Shown piece after piece: positions 34,000 through 42,267 of a DNA stretch of 64,000 nucleotides. The stretch comes from Zhongshania aliphaticivorans. GTDB taxonomy: Bacteria; Pseudomonadota; Gammaproteobacteria; Pseudomonadales; Spongiibacteraceae. A model generated the notes under the pieces. It did no database searches and was not told where the DNA came from. It saw only the letters and a program-made list of their open reading frames with translations. The stretch covers positions 1,295,994 through 1,359,993 of the forward strand of contig NZ_CACSIK010000001.1 of assembly GCF_902705875.1 (NCBI RefSeq). The letters are read 5' to 3'. Each line of letters starts with the position of its first letter. Position 1 is the first letter of the stretch. The position numbers were made by a program, and so were the translations under genes.

Positions 34000-34518
34000 A
34001 TGAGACATGAGGCGACTGCGCGAGTCGTTATAAACATGCCTAGAGAGCAGGCTTGGGATTTATTGAAAGATTTATCACTTGCACATCATTATGTGCCTGG
34101 GATTGTTCGTACTGAGCTTACAACCGAATTAAAAGAAGGCGTGAATGCGAGCCGCCGTGTTTTTCGGGCTTCCGGCAAACCATTGGACGAAACAGTTTCT
34201 GAATGGAATGAAGGTCACGGTTTTTTAATTCGCCTTCATAATGGCGATGCTGGCGCACCGTTACCGTTCAATAGGGCGGCATTTCGCTATCGTCTTGATG
34301 ATGCGGGTCATAATAGTACCGCACTCACTACGAGCTTAAGGTTTGATATGCGTTGGGGTGGTTTTGGACGGTTTTTGTACGGGCGCTTTCTGCATAAAGT
34401 GTTTCGGCAAGTGATTCAGGATGTGGCAATAAGCATGAAGCAATATTATGAAACTGGGCAAGCAGTAAGCCCTGCACAATTGAAACAACTCCGCGAAAAC
34501 ACAAGGCAGGCCAGTTGA
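34000..34518 (+). CDS. SRPBCC (START-like) family protein
   Basis: A 172-residue protein with the helix-grip fold signature of polyketide-cyclase/START-like proteins: ARVVINMPREQAWDLLKDLS then YVPGIVRTELTTELKEGVNA, and a C-terminal long helix. These bind hydrophobic ligands in a deep cavity. The ATG at 34000 follows AGAGG by nine bases; the longer TTG start at 33946 would cross the terminator and is rejected. Its stop overlaps the start of the nitroreductase gene (TGATG), indicating translational coupling. A lipid- or acyl-related role fits the dienoyl-CoA isomerase next in line, but this is inference. Confidence 0.78.
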   Translation: MRHEATARVVINMPREQAWDLLKDLSLAHHYVPGIVRTELTTELKEGVNASRRVFRASGKPLDETVSEWNEGHGFLIRLHNGDAGAPLPFNRAAFRYRLDDAGHNSTALTTSLRFDMRWGGFGRFLYGRFLHKVFRQVIQDVAISMKQYYETGQAVSPAQLKQLRENTRQAS

Positions 34519-35075
34519 TGGATGCATTAACATTACTTAAGGGCCGTAATTCAGCGGCAAGGTTATGTAAACCAGCTCCTGATGATTCTGCCTTAGCGGA
34601 AATTTTTGCAGCAGCGAGCCGTGCTCCCGACCATGGCCGTCTGCGGCCTTGGCGATTTTTGTTGGTTCGTGGGGACGCTCTCGTTAAACTAGGCGATCTG
34701 TTTGCGTCGGCGGCAAAACAACGTGATCCTGATTTAAGCGAAGATGACTGCCAACGCTTTAGGCAGCAGCCTTTGCGGGCGCCCCTTATATTGATTGTTA
34801 TTGCACGTTTAGAAAAGCATCCAAAAGTGCCGATAATAGAGCAACAAATATCTGCTGCTTGTGCTGCACATGGTGCAATGTTAGCGGCAGAAGCATTAGG
34901 ATATGCCGGCATTTGGCGTACCGGCGTAAATGCCTTTGATCAAAGAGTGCATTCTGGTTTAGGCCTTGTGCACAATGAAGAAATTTCTGGGTTTCTGTAC
35001 TTGGGAACTCGTGATGGCCAAGCTAAGCCGCTTCCGGTGATGTCGCAGGCTGATTTTATGAAGGAATGGAGATAA
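34518..35075 (+). CDS. Nitroreductase family protein (YdjA-like)
   Basis: A 185-residue flavoprotein of the small YdjA/Frm2 type. FMN phosphate contacts are in LKGRNSAARL (Arg-Asn-Ser) and SRAPDHGRLRPWRFLLVRG; the C-terminal EEISGFLYLGTRDG is conserved in YdjA, with LGYAGIWRTG for the FMN ring. It should be a dimeric NAD(P)H-dependent FMN reductase; the physiological substrate of YdjA is unknown. The ATG overlaps the upstream stop and the next ATG lies 2-3 nt after its stop, so the three genes make one operon. No signal peptide. Confidence 0.87.
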   Translation: MDALTLLKGRNSAARLCKPAPDDSALAEIFAAASRAPDHGRLRPWRFLLVRGDALVKLGDLFASAAKQRDPDLSEDDCQRFRQQPLRAPLILIVIARLEKHPKVPIIEQQISAACAAHGAMLAAEALGYAGIWRTGVNAFDQRVHSGLGLVHNEEISGFLYLGTRDGQAKPLPVMSQADFMKEWR

Positions 35076-35077
35076 TA

Positions 35078-35908
35078 ATGAACAGCGTTGTACCCCCAAG
35101 TTACACAACTGTACAAATTCGAATGGAAGAGCATGTTGCCTGGGTTGCGTTAAATCGACCAGATAAAGCAAATGCCATGAATCAAACAATGTGGGATGAG
35201 ATTCAGCTGTGTTTTGAGTGGCTAGACCAGGAGCCACTTGTCCGTGTTGTGGTGTTGTGTGGTGAGGGGCGTCATTTTTGTTCTGGCATCGATTTAGCCA
35301 TGTTTAGTGGTATAGCGGAAGCTCAAAATGGTTTGGAGAAGTCCCGTGTTGTTGAGCAGTTTCGAGCCACTATTTTACGTCTGCAAGGTAATTTAACCGC
35401 CATAGAGCGTTGTCGTAAGCCTGTTTTAGCGGCGATTCAAGGTAGCTGTGTTGGTGGTGGTGTAGATATTATCAGTGCCTGTGATATGAGGTATTGCTGT
35501 GATGGTGTTAAATTTTCTATTAAAGAAATAGATATTGGTATGGTTGCCGATGTTGGCACATTACAGCGTTTGCCACACATTATCCCCGCGGGTGTTATGC
35601 GTGAGCTCGCTTATACTGGGCGTAATGTGGGCGCAAGCGAGGCCGAGCGTATTGGCTTGGTAAATCGACGTTTTGATAATTATGAAGAAATGATTGAAGC
35701 TGTATCGGCCTTGGCTCAAGAAATTTCCCGTAAGTCACCACTGGCAGTACGTGGTAGTAAGCAAATGCTACTTTACAGCCGTGATCACAGTGTTGCCGAC
35801 GCCTTGGATTATCAGGCTACATGGAATAGCGGCATGTTGAGCTTTGAAGATGTCATGCTCGCTATTACTGCGGCCAGTGAAGGTAAGTCTGCCGACTTTA
35901 AAGATTAA
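35078..35908 (+). CDS. Crotonase, dienoyl-CoA isomerase-like (ECH1 type)
   Basis: A 276-residue crotonase. HFCSGIDLAMFSGI (oxyanion loop) and GSCVGGGVDIISACDMRYC are followed by SIKEIDIGMVADVGTLQRLP, in which the Glu and Asp positions (KEIDIGMVADVG) match delta(3,5)-delta(2,4)-dienoyl-CoA isomerases rather than hydratases. This enzyme rearranges double bonds of odd-position unsaturated fatty acids during beta-oxidation. GGAG is six bases before the ATG at 35078; the in-frame ATG at 35066 is less likely. It is the last of a three-gene operon with the SRPBCC protein and the nitroreductase. Substrate chain length is unknown. Confidence 0.88.
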   Translation: MNSVVPPSYTTVQIRMEEHVAWVALNRPDKANAMNQTMWDEIQLCFEWLDQEPLVRVVVLCGEGRHFCSGIDLAMFSGIAEAQNGLEKSRVVEQFRATILRLQGNLTAIERCRKPVLAAIQGSCVGGGVDIISACDMRYCCDGVKFSIKEIDIGMVADVGTLQRLPHIIPAGVMRELAYTGRNVGASEAERIGLVNRRFDNYEEMIEAVSALAQEISRKSPLAVRGSKQMLLYSRDHSVADALDYQATWNSGMLSFEDVMLAITAASEGKSADFKD

Positions 35909-35927
35909 CATTCGCTTACATTTCTTC

Positions 35928-35969
35928 TACCAGCAATCGGAGCGCTTGAACTGCCTCCGCTTGTTGGTA
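35928..35969. other. Long imperfect hairpin after the isomerase operon
   Basis: TACCA, CAA and CGGAG in the left arm pair with CTCCG, TTG and TGGTA in the right arm, ending 20 nt after the stop at 35908. No T-run follows, so it may be a processing or factor-assisted terminator. Confidence 0.35.
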
Positions 35970-36041
35970 AACTCCCTGTAACTAAAAATAATCGCAGCGA
36001 CGAATATATATTTGTCAGCTGTGGCTGAGTGATTCTGATTT

Positions 36042-36623
36042 ATGCAATCCCGAACGATTTTTAATACGCCTTTAGTGAGCGGTTTTTTCCGTGCAATATT
36101 TATACTACTTACATGGTTACTTGGCTGGCGAATTGTTGGAGAGAAGCCAACGCACAAGAAATATATGATGATTGCTGCGCCACATACAAGTAACTGGGAT
36201 TTTCCGACCATGATGGTCGCGGCCTTTGTGTTGCGCTTAGATGTGCACTGGGTAGGTAAGCACACTTTATTTCCTAAGGGGGGCTTAGGTGCGGTGATGC
36301 GTTGGTTTGGTGGTATTGGTTTAGATCGACGAACAGCCAATAATACGGTTGAGCAAATGATTGCCCAATACGCGTCGCGAGATGAACTCATGCTGTTAAT
36401 TGCCCCAGAGGGGACGCGTAGCAGGGTCGATAATTGGAAGGCGGGGTTTTATCACATCGCTGTGGGCGCTGGAGTGCCTATCTACCTTGCTTTTTTAGAC
36501 ATAAAAACGCGACATACCGGGGTTGGTAAAGTGTTTTACCCAACGGGTGATTATGAAAAGGATATTGCTGATATTAAGGCATTTTATAAGAATAAATGTG
36601 GTTTTAATCCTGAGCTGACTTAA
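36042..36623 (+). CDS. 1-acylglycerol-3-phosphate acyltransferase-type protein
   Basis: A 193-residue PlsC-like acyltransferase with one N-terminal hydrophobic helix (~residues 10-30). The catalytic block I reads HTSNWD (a HxxxxD-type with His and Asp), block III is LIAPEGTRSRVDNW, and PIYLAFLDIKTRH is block IV. It transfers acyl chains from acyl-ACP or acyl-CoA to a lysophospholipid or related acceptor at the inner membrane. It is shorter than PlsC (~245), so it belongs to a small branch with unknown substrate. The ATG at 36042 has only a weak ribosome site. A single gene between the isomerase operon and the PQQ dehydrogenase. Confidence 0.82.
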   Translation: MQSRTIFNTPLVSGFFRAIFILLTWLLGWRIVGEKPTHKKYMMIAAPHTSNWDFPTMMVAAFVLRLDVHWVGKHTLFPKGGLGAVMRWFGGIGLDRRTANNTVEQMIAQYASRDELMLLIAPEGTRSRVDNWKAGFYHIAVGAGVPIYLAFLDIKTRHTGVGKVFYPTGDYEKDIADIKAFYKNKCGFNPELT

Positions 36624-36676
36624 TTTGATGCGTTAAAGCGGTTGAATACTAAATAATAAAAAGGGTGGGGGAGATT

Positions 36677-38848
36677 ATGCTGGAATTAAGAAGGCATATT
36701 GCGTTTTTGGTATTGATTTTTAGCGCGATATTTTATTCCGTGTGTTTACACGCTGCAGGACCAACAGTTGTTAACACTGAAAGTATAAGCGCAAATTCGG
36801 CTGATAATTGGTTGTCTTATGGCAAAGATTATAAAGAGCAGCGCTACAGTGAGCTAGATCAAATCAACGTTGATAATGTCAGTGATTTAAATCTGGCTTG
36901 GTCTTTTGATACTGATTTTAACCGTGGCCTAGAAGCAACTCCAGTAGTCATAGATGGCGTCCTATATTTGACGGGAAACTGGAGTGTAGTCTACGCGCTG
37001 GACGCGAAAAGTGGCAAATTACTCTGGAAATATGACCCAAAGGTCCCTCGCGAGTGGGGGAAAATGGCCTGCTGTGATGTGGTTAATCGAGGGGTAGCGG
37101 CGTATGAAGGAAAGATAATATTTGGCACATTAGATGCTCGTTTAATAGCGCTAGACGCCGCCACTGGAGAGCGAATTTGGGAAGTATTAACGGCAGATAC
37201 CAGTGTTTACCCATATACAATTACCGGCGCACCACGTGTTGCTAAAGGTAAGGTGTTTATTGGCAATGGCGGCGCAGAATATGGCGTACGTGGCTATGTT
37301 AGCGCATACGATGTCAATACCGGTGAACAACAATGGCGATTTTATACTGTGCCTGCAAACCCTGCCGATGGGTTTGAAAATCAAGCAATGGAAGCGGCTG
37401 CAAAAACCTGGACTGGAGAGTGGTGGAATTATGGTGGTGGCGGCACAGTCTGGGATGCCATTGTTTATGATGACGAATTAGATCAACTTTACATTGGGGT
37501 TGGGAACGGGTCGCCGTGGAATGCAAAAGTACGTAGCCCTGACGGAGGGGATAATCTTTATTTATCGTCAATTGTTGCACTAAATCCTGATAATGGTGAT
37601 TACCTGTGGCATTACCAAGAAACCCCCGCAGAATCTTGGGATTATACGGCTACCCAACACATTATGCTGGCTGACATGGCGTTTGACGGTCAGGAGCGGA
37701 AAGTTATTTGGCACGCGCCTAAAAATGGATTCTTTTTTGTTATTGATCGAACAAACGGCGAGTTACTTTCTGCAGAGCCATATTCAGATGTGAATTGGGC
37801 AAGTCATTATGATTTAGAAACTGGTAGACCCGTAGAAACTAAAAATGCACGTTATTTAACTAAAGCGCAAATGATTCGACCCTCATCAATGGGGGCACAT
37901 AACTGGCAAGCTATGGCGTATAGCCCGCAAACTGGTTTGGTATATATTCCCGCCATTAACAGTTTATTCGAATATAAATCCGTAAAGAATTATTTGCACG
38001 AATGGGGGCAATGGAATCTTGGTGTCTATACTCAGCAGCAGTCTGTATCTGATCCTATTTTAGCGCAATTACTAACAAGTAAAATTACCCAAGGTGCCTT
38101 ACTGGCGTGGGACCCTGTTAAGCAAGAGGCCGCATGGGAGGTTCCGCATAAATTGACGTGGAATGGTGGCTTATTGGCTACCGCTGGCGGGCTTGTTTTT
38201 CAGGGGGCTGCAGACGGCGATGTACTAGCGTTTCGGGCTGATAATGGTGAAAAATTATGGTCTTTTAATGCTAATACCGGCGTTATGGCGCCGCCAGTTA
38301 CCTACACGGTTAACGGGGAGCAATATATAACAATTCTGGCTGGCTGGGGTGGCGCATTTGGCTTGATTGCAGGGTTGGAGAGAGAGGTAGCTCCGCCACC
38401 GAGTAGGGTCTTAACTTTTAAGCTGGGCGGTTCCGCTCTAGCGCTTCCGGCAAATCCACTTAAGAAAATACACGAGCCACCTGTGCGTATAAGTAGTGAT
38501 CAAAACATACTTGAAGAGGGGCGCTCTCTTTATTATGCGTATTGTAGTGCTTGCCATGGCACGGAAGTGATTTCTAATGGGGCAATACCAGATTTACGCC
38601 ACTTACCGACAGCGTTTCATGATAATTTTAATGCGATTGTGCTTGATGGTGTTATGAAAAAAGCGGGTATGGTGGGCTTTTCTGACGTTTTAACTGAGGA
38701 GCAGGCGTTTGCTATACATGCTTATATCCTAGAGCAGGCTAATATCGATAGAGAAAGGCGAGCACAGTCTAGCTGGTGGGTGGCCATCAAGACGTGGTTC
38801 TTCAAAATCGTTGCGGCTGTATTAGGCTTTGCAATGACATTTGTTTAG
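36677..38848 (+). CDS. PQQ-dependent quinohemoprotein alcohol dehydrogenase
   Basis: A 723-residue exported enzyme. A signal peptide (hydrophobic core, then CLHAAG) leads to an eight-bladed propeller (~residues 40-570) with tryptophan-docking repeats. The vicinal Cys pair stacking on PQQ is in GKMACCDVVNRG; ESWDYTATQ holds the catalytic-type Asp. The C-terminal cytochrome c (~residues 600-690) has CSACH and GMVGF for the heme Met. It ends with a hydrophobic stretch, which may anchor it in the membrane. It oxidises primary alcohols or aldehydes in the periplasm and passes electrons to the chain. The ATG at 36677 is preferred over the GTG at 36665. Its stop overlaps that of the LysR gene (convergent). 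Confidence 0.93.
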   Translation: MLELRRHIAFLVLIFSAIFYSVCLHAAGPTVVNTESISANSADNWLSYGKDYKEQRYSELDQINVDNVSDLNLAWSFDTDFNRGLEATPVVIDGVLYLTGNWSVVYALDAKSGKLLWKYDPKVPREWGKMACCDVVNRGVAAYEGKIIFGTLDARLIALDAATGERIWEVLTADTSVYPYTITGAPRVAKGKVFIGNGGAEYGVRGYVSAYDVNTGEQQWRFYTVPANPADGFENQAMEAAAKTWTGEWWNYGGGGTVWDAIVYDDELDQLYIGVGNGSPWNAKVRSPDGGDNLYLSSIVALNPDNGDYLWHYQETPAESWDYTATQHIMLADMAFDGQERKVIWHAPKNGFFFVIDRTNGELLSAEPYSDVNWASHYDLETGRPVETKNARYLTKAQMIRPSSMGAHNWQAMAYSPQTGLVYIPAINSLFEYKSVKNYLHEWGQWNLGVYTQQQSVSDPILAQLLTSKITQGALLAWDPVKQEAAWEVPHKLTWNGGLLATAGGLVFQGAADGDVLAFRADNGEKLWSFNANTGVMAPPVTYTVNGEQYITILAGWGGAFGLIAGLEREVAPPPSRVLTFKLGGSALALPANPLKKIHEPPVRISSDQNILEEGRSLYYAYCSACHGTEVISNGAIPDLRHLPTAFHDNFNAIVLDGVMKKAGMVGFSDVLTEEQAFAIHAYILEQANIDRERRAQSSWWVAIKTWFFKIVAAVLGFAMTFV

Positions 38849-39786
38849 CGTGTGGCGGAAATAACATACCTTAATCGGTTGTTAATTATAGTGCGGATAT
38901 CTGCCGCCAGCTCTCTATAGAATGTTCTGTTAGGTGCGTTGGCTCGCCAAACTAAGGCGTGTTTTCGTAACACTGGAAAATTACGCAATTCGCAAACATA
39001 GAGCGCTTTGGGGTCGTGCATTTCTGAGTGAACATATAATCCAGGCAGAAATGCGACCCCCATTCCCATCACCACCATTTGTCGTAGGGTGTCTAGGCTA
39101 GTGCCCTCGTAGTCTCGCTGAAGATCTGCTCCCCAGCGCTCACATATTTCTTGTACTTGATGGTGGAAGTGGTGCTTTTCTTCTAGCGTCAGTATTTTTT
39201 CACCCCGTAATTTACTGGGTGTCAGATATTTTTGTCCGGCTAATGAGTGATTGACCGGAACAACAAATTTGAGAGGTTCAATAAACAAGGGCTCCATAGC
39301 AAGCTGGGGTGCGGTTAATGGTAACGGGACGATAGCGATGTCGTGAATGCCATCCAGTACATCTTTCTGTAATTCTCGGTGTGCAGCTTCACGTACATAG
39401 AGTTTTAAATTGATATGAAGGTCGTGTAAATCTGGCAGCACATGGGGGAGTAAATAGGGCCCAACAGTGGGGGGAACACCTAGACGGTATGTTGTTTGAT
39501 GACTGTCGCTCATTGCTGCGGCTAAATCCTCAAATTCTTTCATGCTAAGTAGCACTTGGCGTGCAGCATCGAGTAAATCGCGACCACTTGGTGATAGTAG
39601 GGTTCCTGCTCTTGAGCGTTCAAACAGTGCCGTGTTGAGTGTTGATTCTAATAAAGTAATTTGATTGGTTAGCGCTGGTTGGCTCATCCCCAGCTCTTCG
39701 GCAGCTCTCCGATAGTTGCTATGTTTGGCAACAGCAACAAAATACGTAAGCTGCTTTATGCTCGGTGATTGGGCAGTGGACGCCAT
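38845..39786 (-). CDS. OxyR-like LysR regulator lacking the peroxidatic cysteine
   Basis: A 313-residue LysR-type regulator. The helix-turn-helix (residues ~10-66) has YRRAAEELGMSQPALTNQIT. The effector domain follows OxyR closely, with TSLDTLRQMVVMGMGVAFLP. Aligned without gaps to E. coli OxyR, the peroxidatic Cys199 is His206 and the resolving Cys208 is kept as Cys215. Thus a Cys-Cys peroxide switch cannot form. It is divergent from carbonic anhydrase-SulP, separated by 117 bp, suggesting it controls these, perhaps in response to CO2/bicarbonate, though this is inference. Length is normal. Confidence 0.88.
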   Translation of the reverse strand: MASTAQSPSIKQLTYFVAVAKHSNYRRAAEELGMSQPALTNQITLLESTLNTALFERSRAGTLLSPSGRDLLDAARQVLLSMKEFEDLAAAMSDSHQTTYRLGVPPTVGPYLLPHVLPDLHDLHINLKLYVREAAHRELQKDVLDGIHDIAIVPLPLTAPQLAMEPLFIEPLKFVVPVNHSLAGQKYLTPSKLRGEKILTLEEKHHFHHQVQEICERWGADLQRDYEGTSLDTLRQMVVMGMGVAFLPGLYVHSEMHDPKALYVCELRNFPVLRKHALVWRANAPNRTFYRELAADIRTIINNRLRYVISATR

Positions 39787-39903
39787 ATTAATCCTGATTT
39801 CTGATAATTAAATGATATCAGCAAATGGTATACCTTCTTATTAAACTATCAAAGCATAATCCACTCCATATTAATTCTGACTAGTAATTTACGAGGATCT
39901 GAC

Positions 39904-40572
39904 ATGGAAGAGCTAATTCAAGGCGTTGCGAAATTTCAAAAAGAGGTTTACCCCAATAATGAAGCTAAGTTCCGCAAATTGGCTAATGGACAAAACCCTG
40001 AGGTGCTATTTATCACCTGTGCAGACTCAAGAATTGACCCAAATTTACTGACACAAACTCAGCCTGGTGATTTGTTTATTTGCCGTAATGCCGGCAACGT
40101 TGTACCGCCGCATAGTAATCAAACCGGTGGCATGACGGCATCCATTGAGTTTGCTGTGGCGGCTCTAGGGGTGTCTCACATTGTTGTCTGTGGACATAGC
40201 GATTGCGGTGCGATGAAAGGTGCACTTAATCCTGACGCTCTGGAAGGTTTACCACATGTTAAAGAGTGGTTAGGGCATTGCCGGGCTGCGAGTGAAGTTG
40301 TCAAAGAGCGTCACGGCCACTTAGATAAGTGTCATCTAGAAGAGGTTGCCGAGGAAAATGTGCTACTGCAATTACAGCATCTGCGCACTCACCCTGCGGT
40401 TGCGGCGAAAATAGCCAGTGGTCGAGTTCGCTTACATGGCTGGATTTACAATATTGGTAGCGGCGCAGTTGAATGCTACAACGAGCAGACAAAGAAGTTT
40501 GAAATAATGGACTCTTCATACAGTTTAGAGCTGGAAGAAGGCTTGGCTCAAGGCAAGGGAGAGGTCGCATGA
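39904..40572 (+). CDS. Beta-class carbonic anhydrase
   Basis: A 222-residue cytoplasmic enzyme interconverting CO2 and bicarbonate. Zinc ligands Cys39 (in CADSRID), His98 and Cys101 (in VVCGHSDCGAMKG) are all visible, with Asp41/Arg43 as the catalytic dyad. NAGNVVPP and SIEFAVAALGVSHIVV are family blocks. ACGAGGATCTGAC before the ATG supplies the ribosome site. The gene overlaps the SulP gene by 4 nt (ATGA), so they are translated together. A SulP bicarbonate/anion transporter plus carbonic anhydrase suggests uptake of inorganic carbon, and the divergent OxyR-like gene may be its regulator. Confidence 0.94.
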   Translation: MEELIQGVAKFQKEVYPNNEAKFRKLANGQNPEVLFITCADSRIDPNLLTQTQPGDLFICRNAGNVVPPHSNQTGGMTASIEFAVAALGVSHIVVCGHSDCGAMKGALNPDALEGLPHVKEWLGHCRAASEVVKERHGHLDKCHLEEVAEENVLLQLQHLRTHPAVAAKIASGRVRLHGWIYNIGSGAVECYNEQTKKFEIMDSSYSLELEEGLAQGKGEVA

Positions 40573-42206
40573 AGTTCAATCGCGATACGATAACTGGGGA
40601 TATTACCGGAGGTATTACGGCGGGGGTGGTCGCACTGCCTCTGGCCTTGGCACTTGGTGTTGCCTCGGGACTAGGCCCTATGGCAGGCATTTACGGTGCC
40701 ATTGCGCTAGGCTTTTTTGCTGCCTTGTTTGGTGGCACTTCGTCCCAAATATCAGGGCCTACTGGGCCAATGGTCGTAGTATTAGCAGGCTTGTTCGCCA
40801 GTTTATCTGGTGATGTGGCGCTGGTATTTACTGCGGTTATGTTGGCCGGCGTTTTTCAGATTGTTTTTGGTTTTCTCGGAGTGGGACAATACATTCGTCT
40901 TGTCCCTTACCCAGTGATCTCTGGTTTTATGACGGGCATTGGGGCAATTATCATCATATTACAGATGGGGCCCTTGCTGGGTCATAGCTCCCCTGGGAAC
41001 CCTTTGGGCGCAATGGCTAAGTTACCTGGCGCGGTTATGGATATTGATTTTGCCAATCTCGCTCTTGGTTTGGTTACATTGGCCTTGGTTTTCTTTTGGC
41101 CTGCAAAAGCGGGAAAATATTTGCCTGGCCCACTTGCCGCGCTGATTTTTGGTACCTTATTCGCGCTCTATTTTCTAGACGTGCCGTTGTTGGGTGATAT
41201 CCCTTCAGGACTTCCTTCGCTTCACTGGCCCGTTTTTGAGCAGAGTAAAGCCTTATTAGTCATTGAGGCTGCGTTTATTTTGGCCGTACTTGGCGCGATT
41301 GACAGCCTGTTAACATCGCTAGTGGCAGACAATATGACCCGTCAGCGGCATGATAGTAATCGCGAACTAATTGGTCAGGGTATTGGTAATACCGTTGCTG
41401 GTTTAATTGGTGGTATTGCGGGTGCCGGCGCGACGATGCGGACAGTTGTTAATATTCGCTCGGGAGGTAAGACGCGCCTATCTGGGATGGTGCATGCGTT
41501 ATTGTTATTGGCTGTGGTGCTTGGTTTGGGCTCGCTGGCATCGATGATTCCGCTTGCGGTTTTGGCCGGTATTTTGGTCAAAGTGGGTTTGGATATTATT
41601 GACTGGAGTTATTTGAAGCGAGCTAATCATGGGCCTCGCTGGGATCTAGCGTTAATGGTATTGGTATTATCGCTAACGGTCTTTGTGGATTTGATAACAG
41701 CCGTGGCAACGGGTGTAGTCTTAGCGGCTCTAGCATTTGTTAAGCAAGTGGGACAGTTGCAGATAGCGAGTATTAAAAACACACCTGAAAACTTGGACTC
41801 TGATATTGAAAAAGAATGCTTAGCGTCGTGCGGAGAATCTGTTGCGCTATTTGAATTCAGTGGTCCACTGAGCTTTGGTGCAGCGGCAGACCTCGGGCAT
41901 CATGTTCGTGAGCACAGTGAGCTTGGCTCACGCGTGTTGATTCTTGATTTCTCAAGAGTGCCATTTTTAGATGTTTCTGCGGTATTGGCAGTAGAAACCA
42001 TCGCTAATGATGCTGCCAGCAGTGGAAAACTACTCTACTTGGCAGGCATGAACAGTGATGTTCAAAAGGTGCTGGAAGGGATGAATAGTGGTTTGCCTGG
42101 TGACGGGGTGTTTGCGAGCCGCCTTCAAGCGCTGCAATCGGCTGCCGCGAGAGTCAGTTCTTCCCGTGTAGAGGTTGAAGCTGACCACGGTGTTCCCGCT
42201 ACGTAA
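40569..42206 (+). CDS. SulP family anion transporter with STAS domain
   Basis: A 545-residue inner-membrane transporter with about 12-14 helices (residues ~15-410) followed by a cytoplasmic STAS domain (~430-530). GITAGVVALPLALALGVASG, SGPTGPMVVVL and FMTGIGAIIIILQMG are SulP signatures. LIGGIAGAGATMRTVVNI is conserved. The STAS segment is SVALFEFSGPLSFGAAADL with LILDFSRVPFLDVSAVLAVE. SulP proteins carry sulfate or bicarbonate; pairing with carbonic anhydrase favours bicarbonate. The closest well-studied example is BicA of cyanobacteria, but that link is inferred. A hairpin terminator follows at 42221. Confidence 0.93.
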   Translation: MKFNRDTITGDITGGITAGVVALPLALALGVASGLGPMAGIYGAIALGFFAALFGGTSSQISGPTGPMVVVLAGLFASLSGDVALVFTAVMLAGVFQIVFGFLGVGQYIRLVPYPVISGFMTGIGAIIIILQMGPLLGHSSPGNPLGAMAKLPGAVMDIDFANLALGLVTLALVFFWPAKAGKYLPGPLAALIFGTLFALYFLDVPLLGDIPSGLPSLHWPVFEQSKALLVIEAAFILAVLGAIDSLLTSLVADNMTRQRHDSNRELIGQGIGNTVAGLIGGIAGAGATMRTVVNIRSGGKTRLSGMVHALLLLAVVLGLGSLASMIPLAVLAGILVKVGLDIIDWSYLKRANHGPRWDLALMVLVLSLTVFVDLITAVATGVVLAALAFVKQVGQLQIASIKNTPENLDSDIEKECLASCGESVALFEFSGPLSFGAAADLGHHVREHSELGSRVLILDFSRVPFLDVSAVLAVETIANDAASSGKLLYLAGMNSDVQKVLEGMNSGLPGDGVFASRLQALQSAAARVSSSRVEVEADHGVPAT

Positions 42207-42220
42207 TCTTTTACTGATTA

Positions 42221-42246
42221 CCGAGGTGAGCTTAAGCTTGCCTCGG
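42221..42246. terminator. Terminator hairpin between convergent SulP and porin genes
   Basis: CCGAGG/CCTCGG arms with an inner AGC-TTAA-GCT stem joined by two G-U pairs, 15 nt after the SulP stop. A modest T-rich tail (CATTTATCC) follows. Could serve both genes. Confidence 0.6.
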
Positions 42247-42267
42247 CATTTATCCTATTTTGTGTGA

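Noticed and set aside
34328..34912. 194-codon - strand frame antisense to the SRPBCC and nitroreductase genes.
   Set aside because: The + strand genes have clear families; this frame has low-complexity content and no upstream signal.
39787..39903. TGATATCA and similar A/T palindromes between the OxyR-like gene and carbonic anhydrase as an operator.
   Set aside because: Short and AT-rich; does not fit the OxyR ATAG-N7-CTAT pattern well enough, so not listed as a feature.
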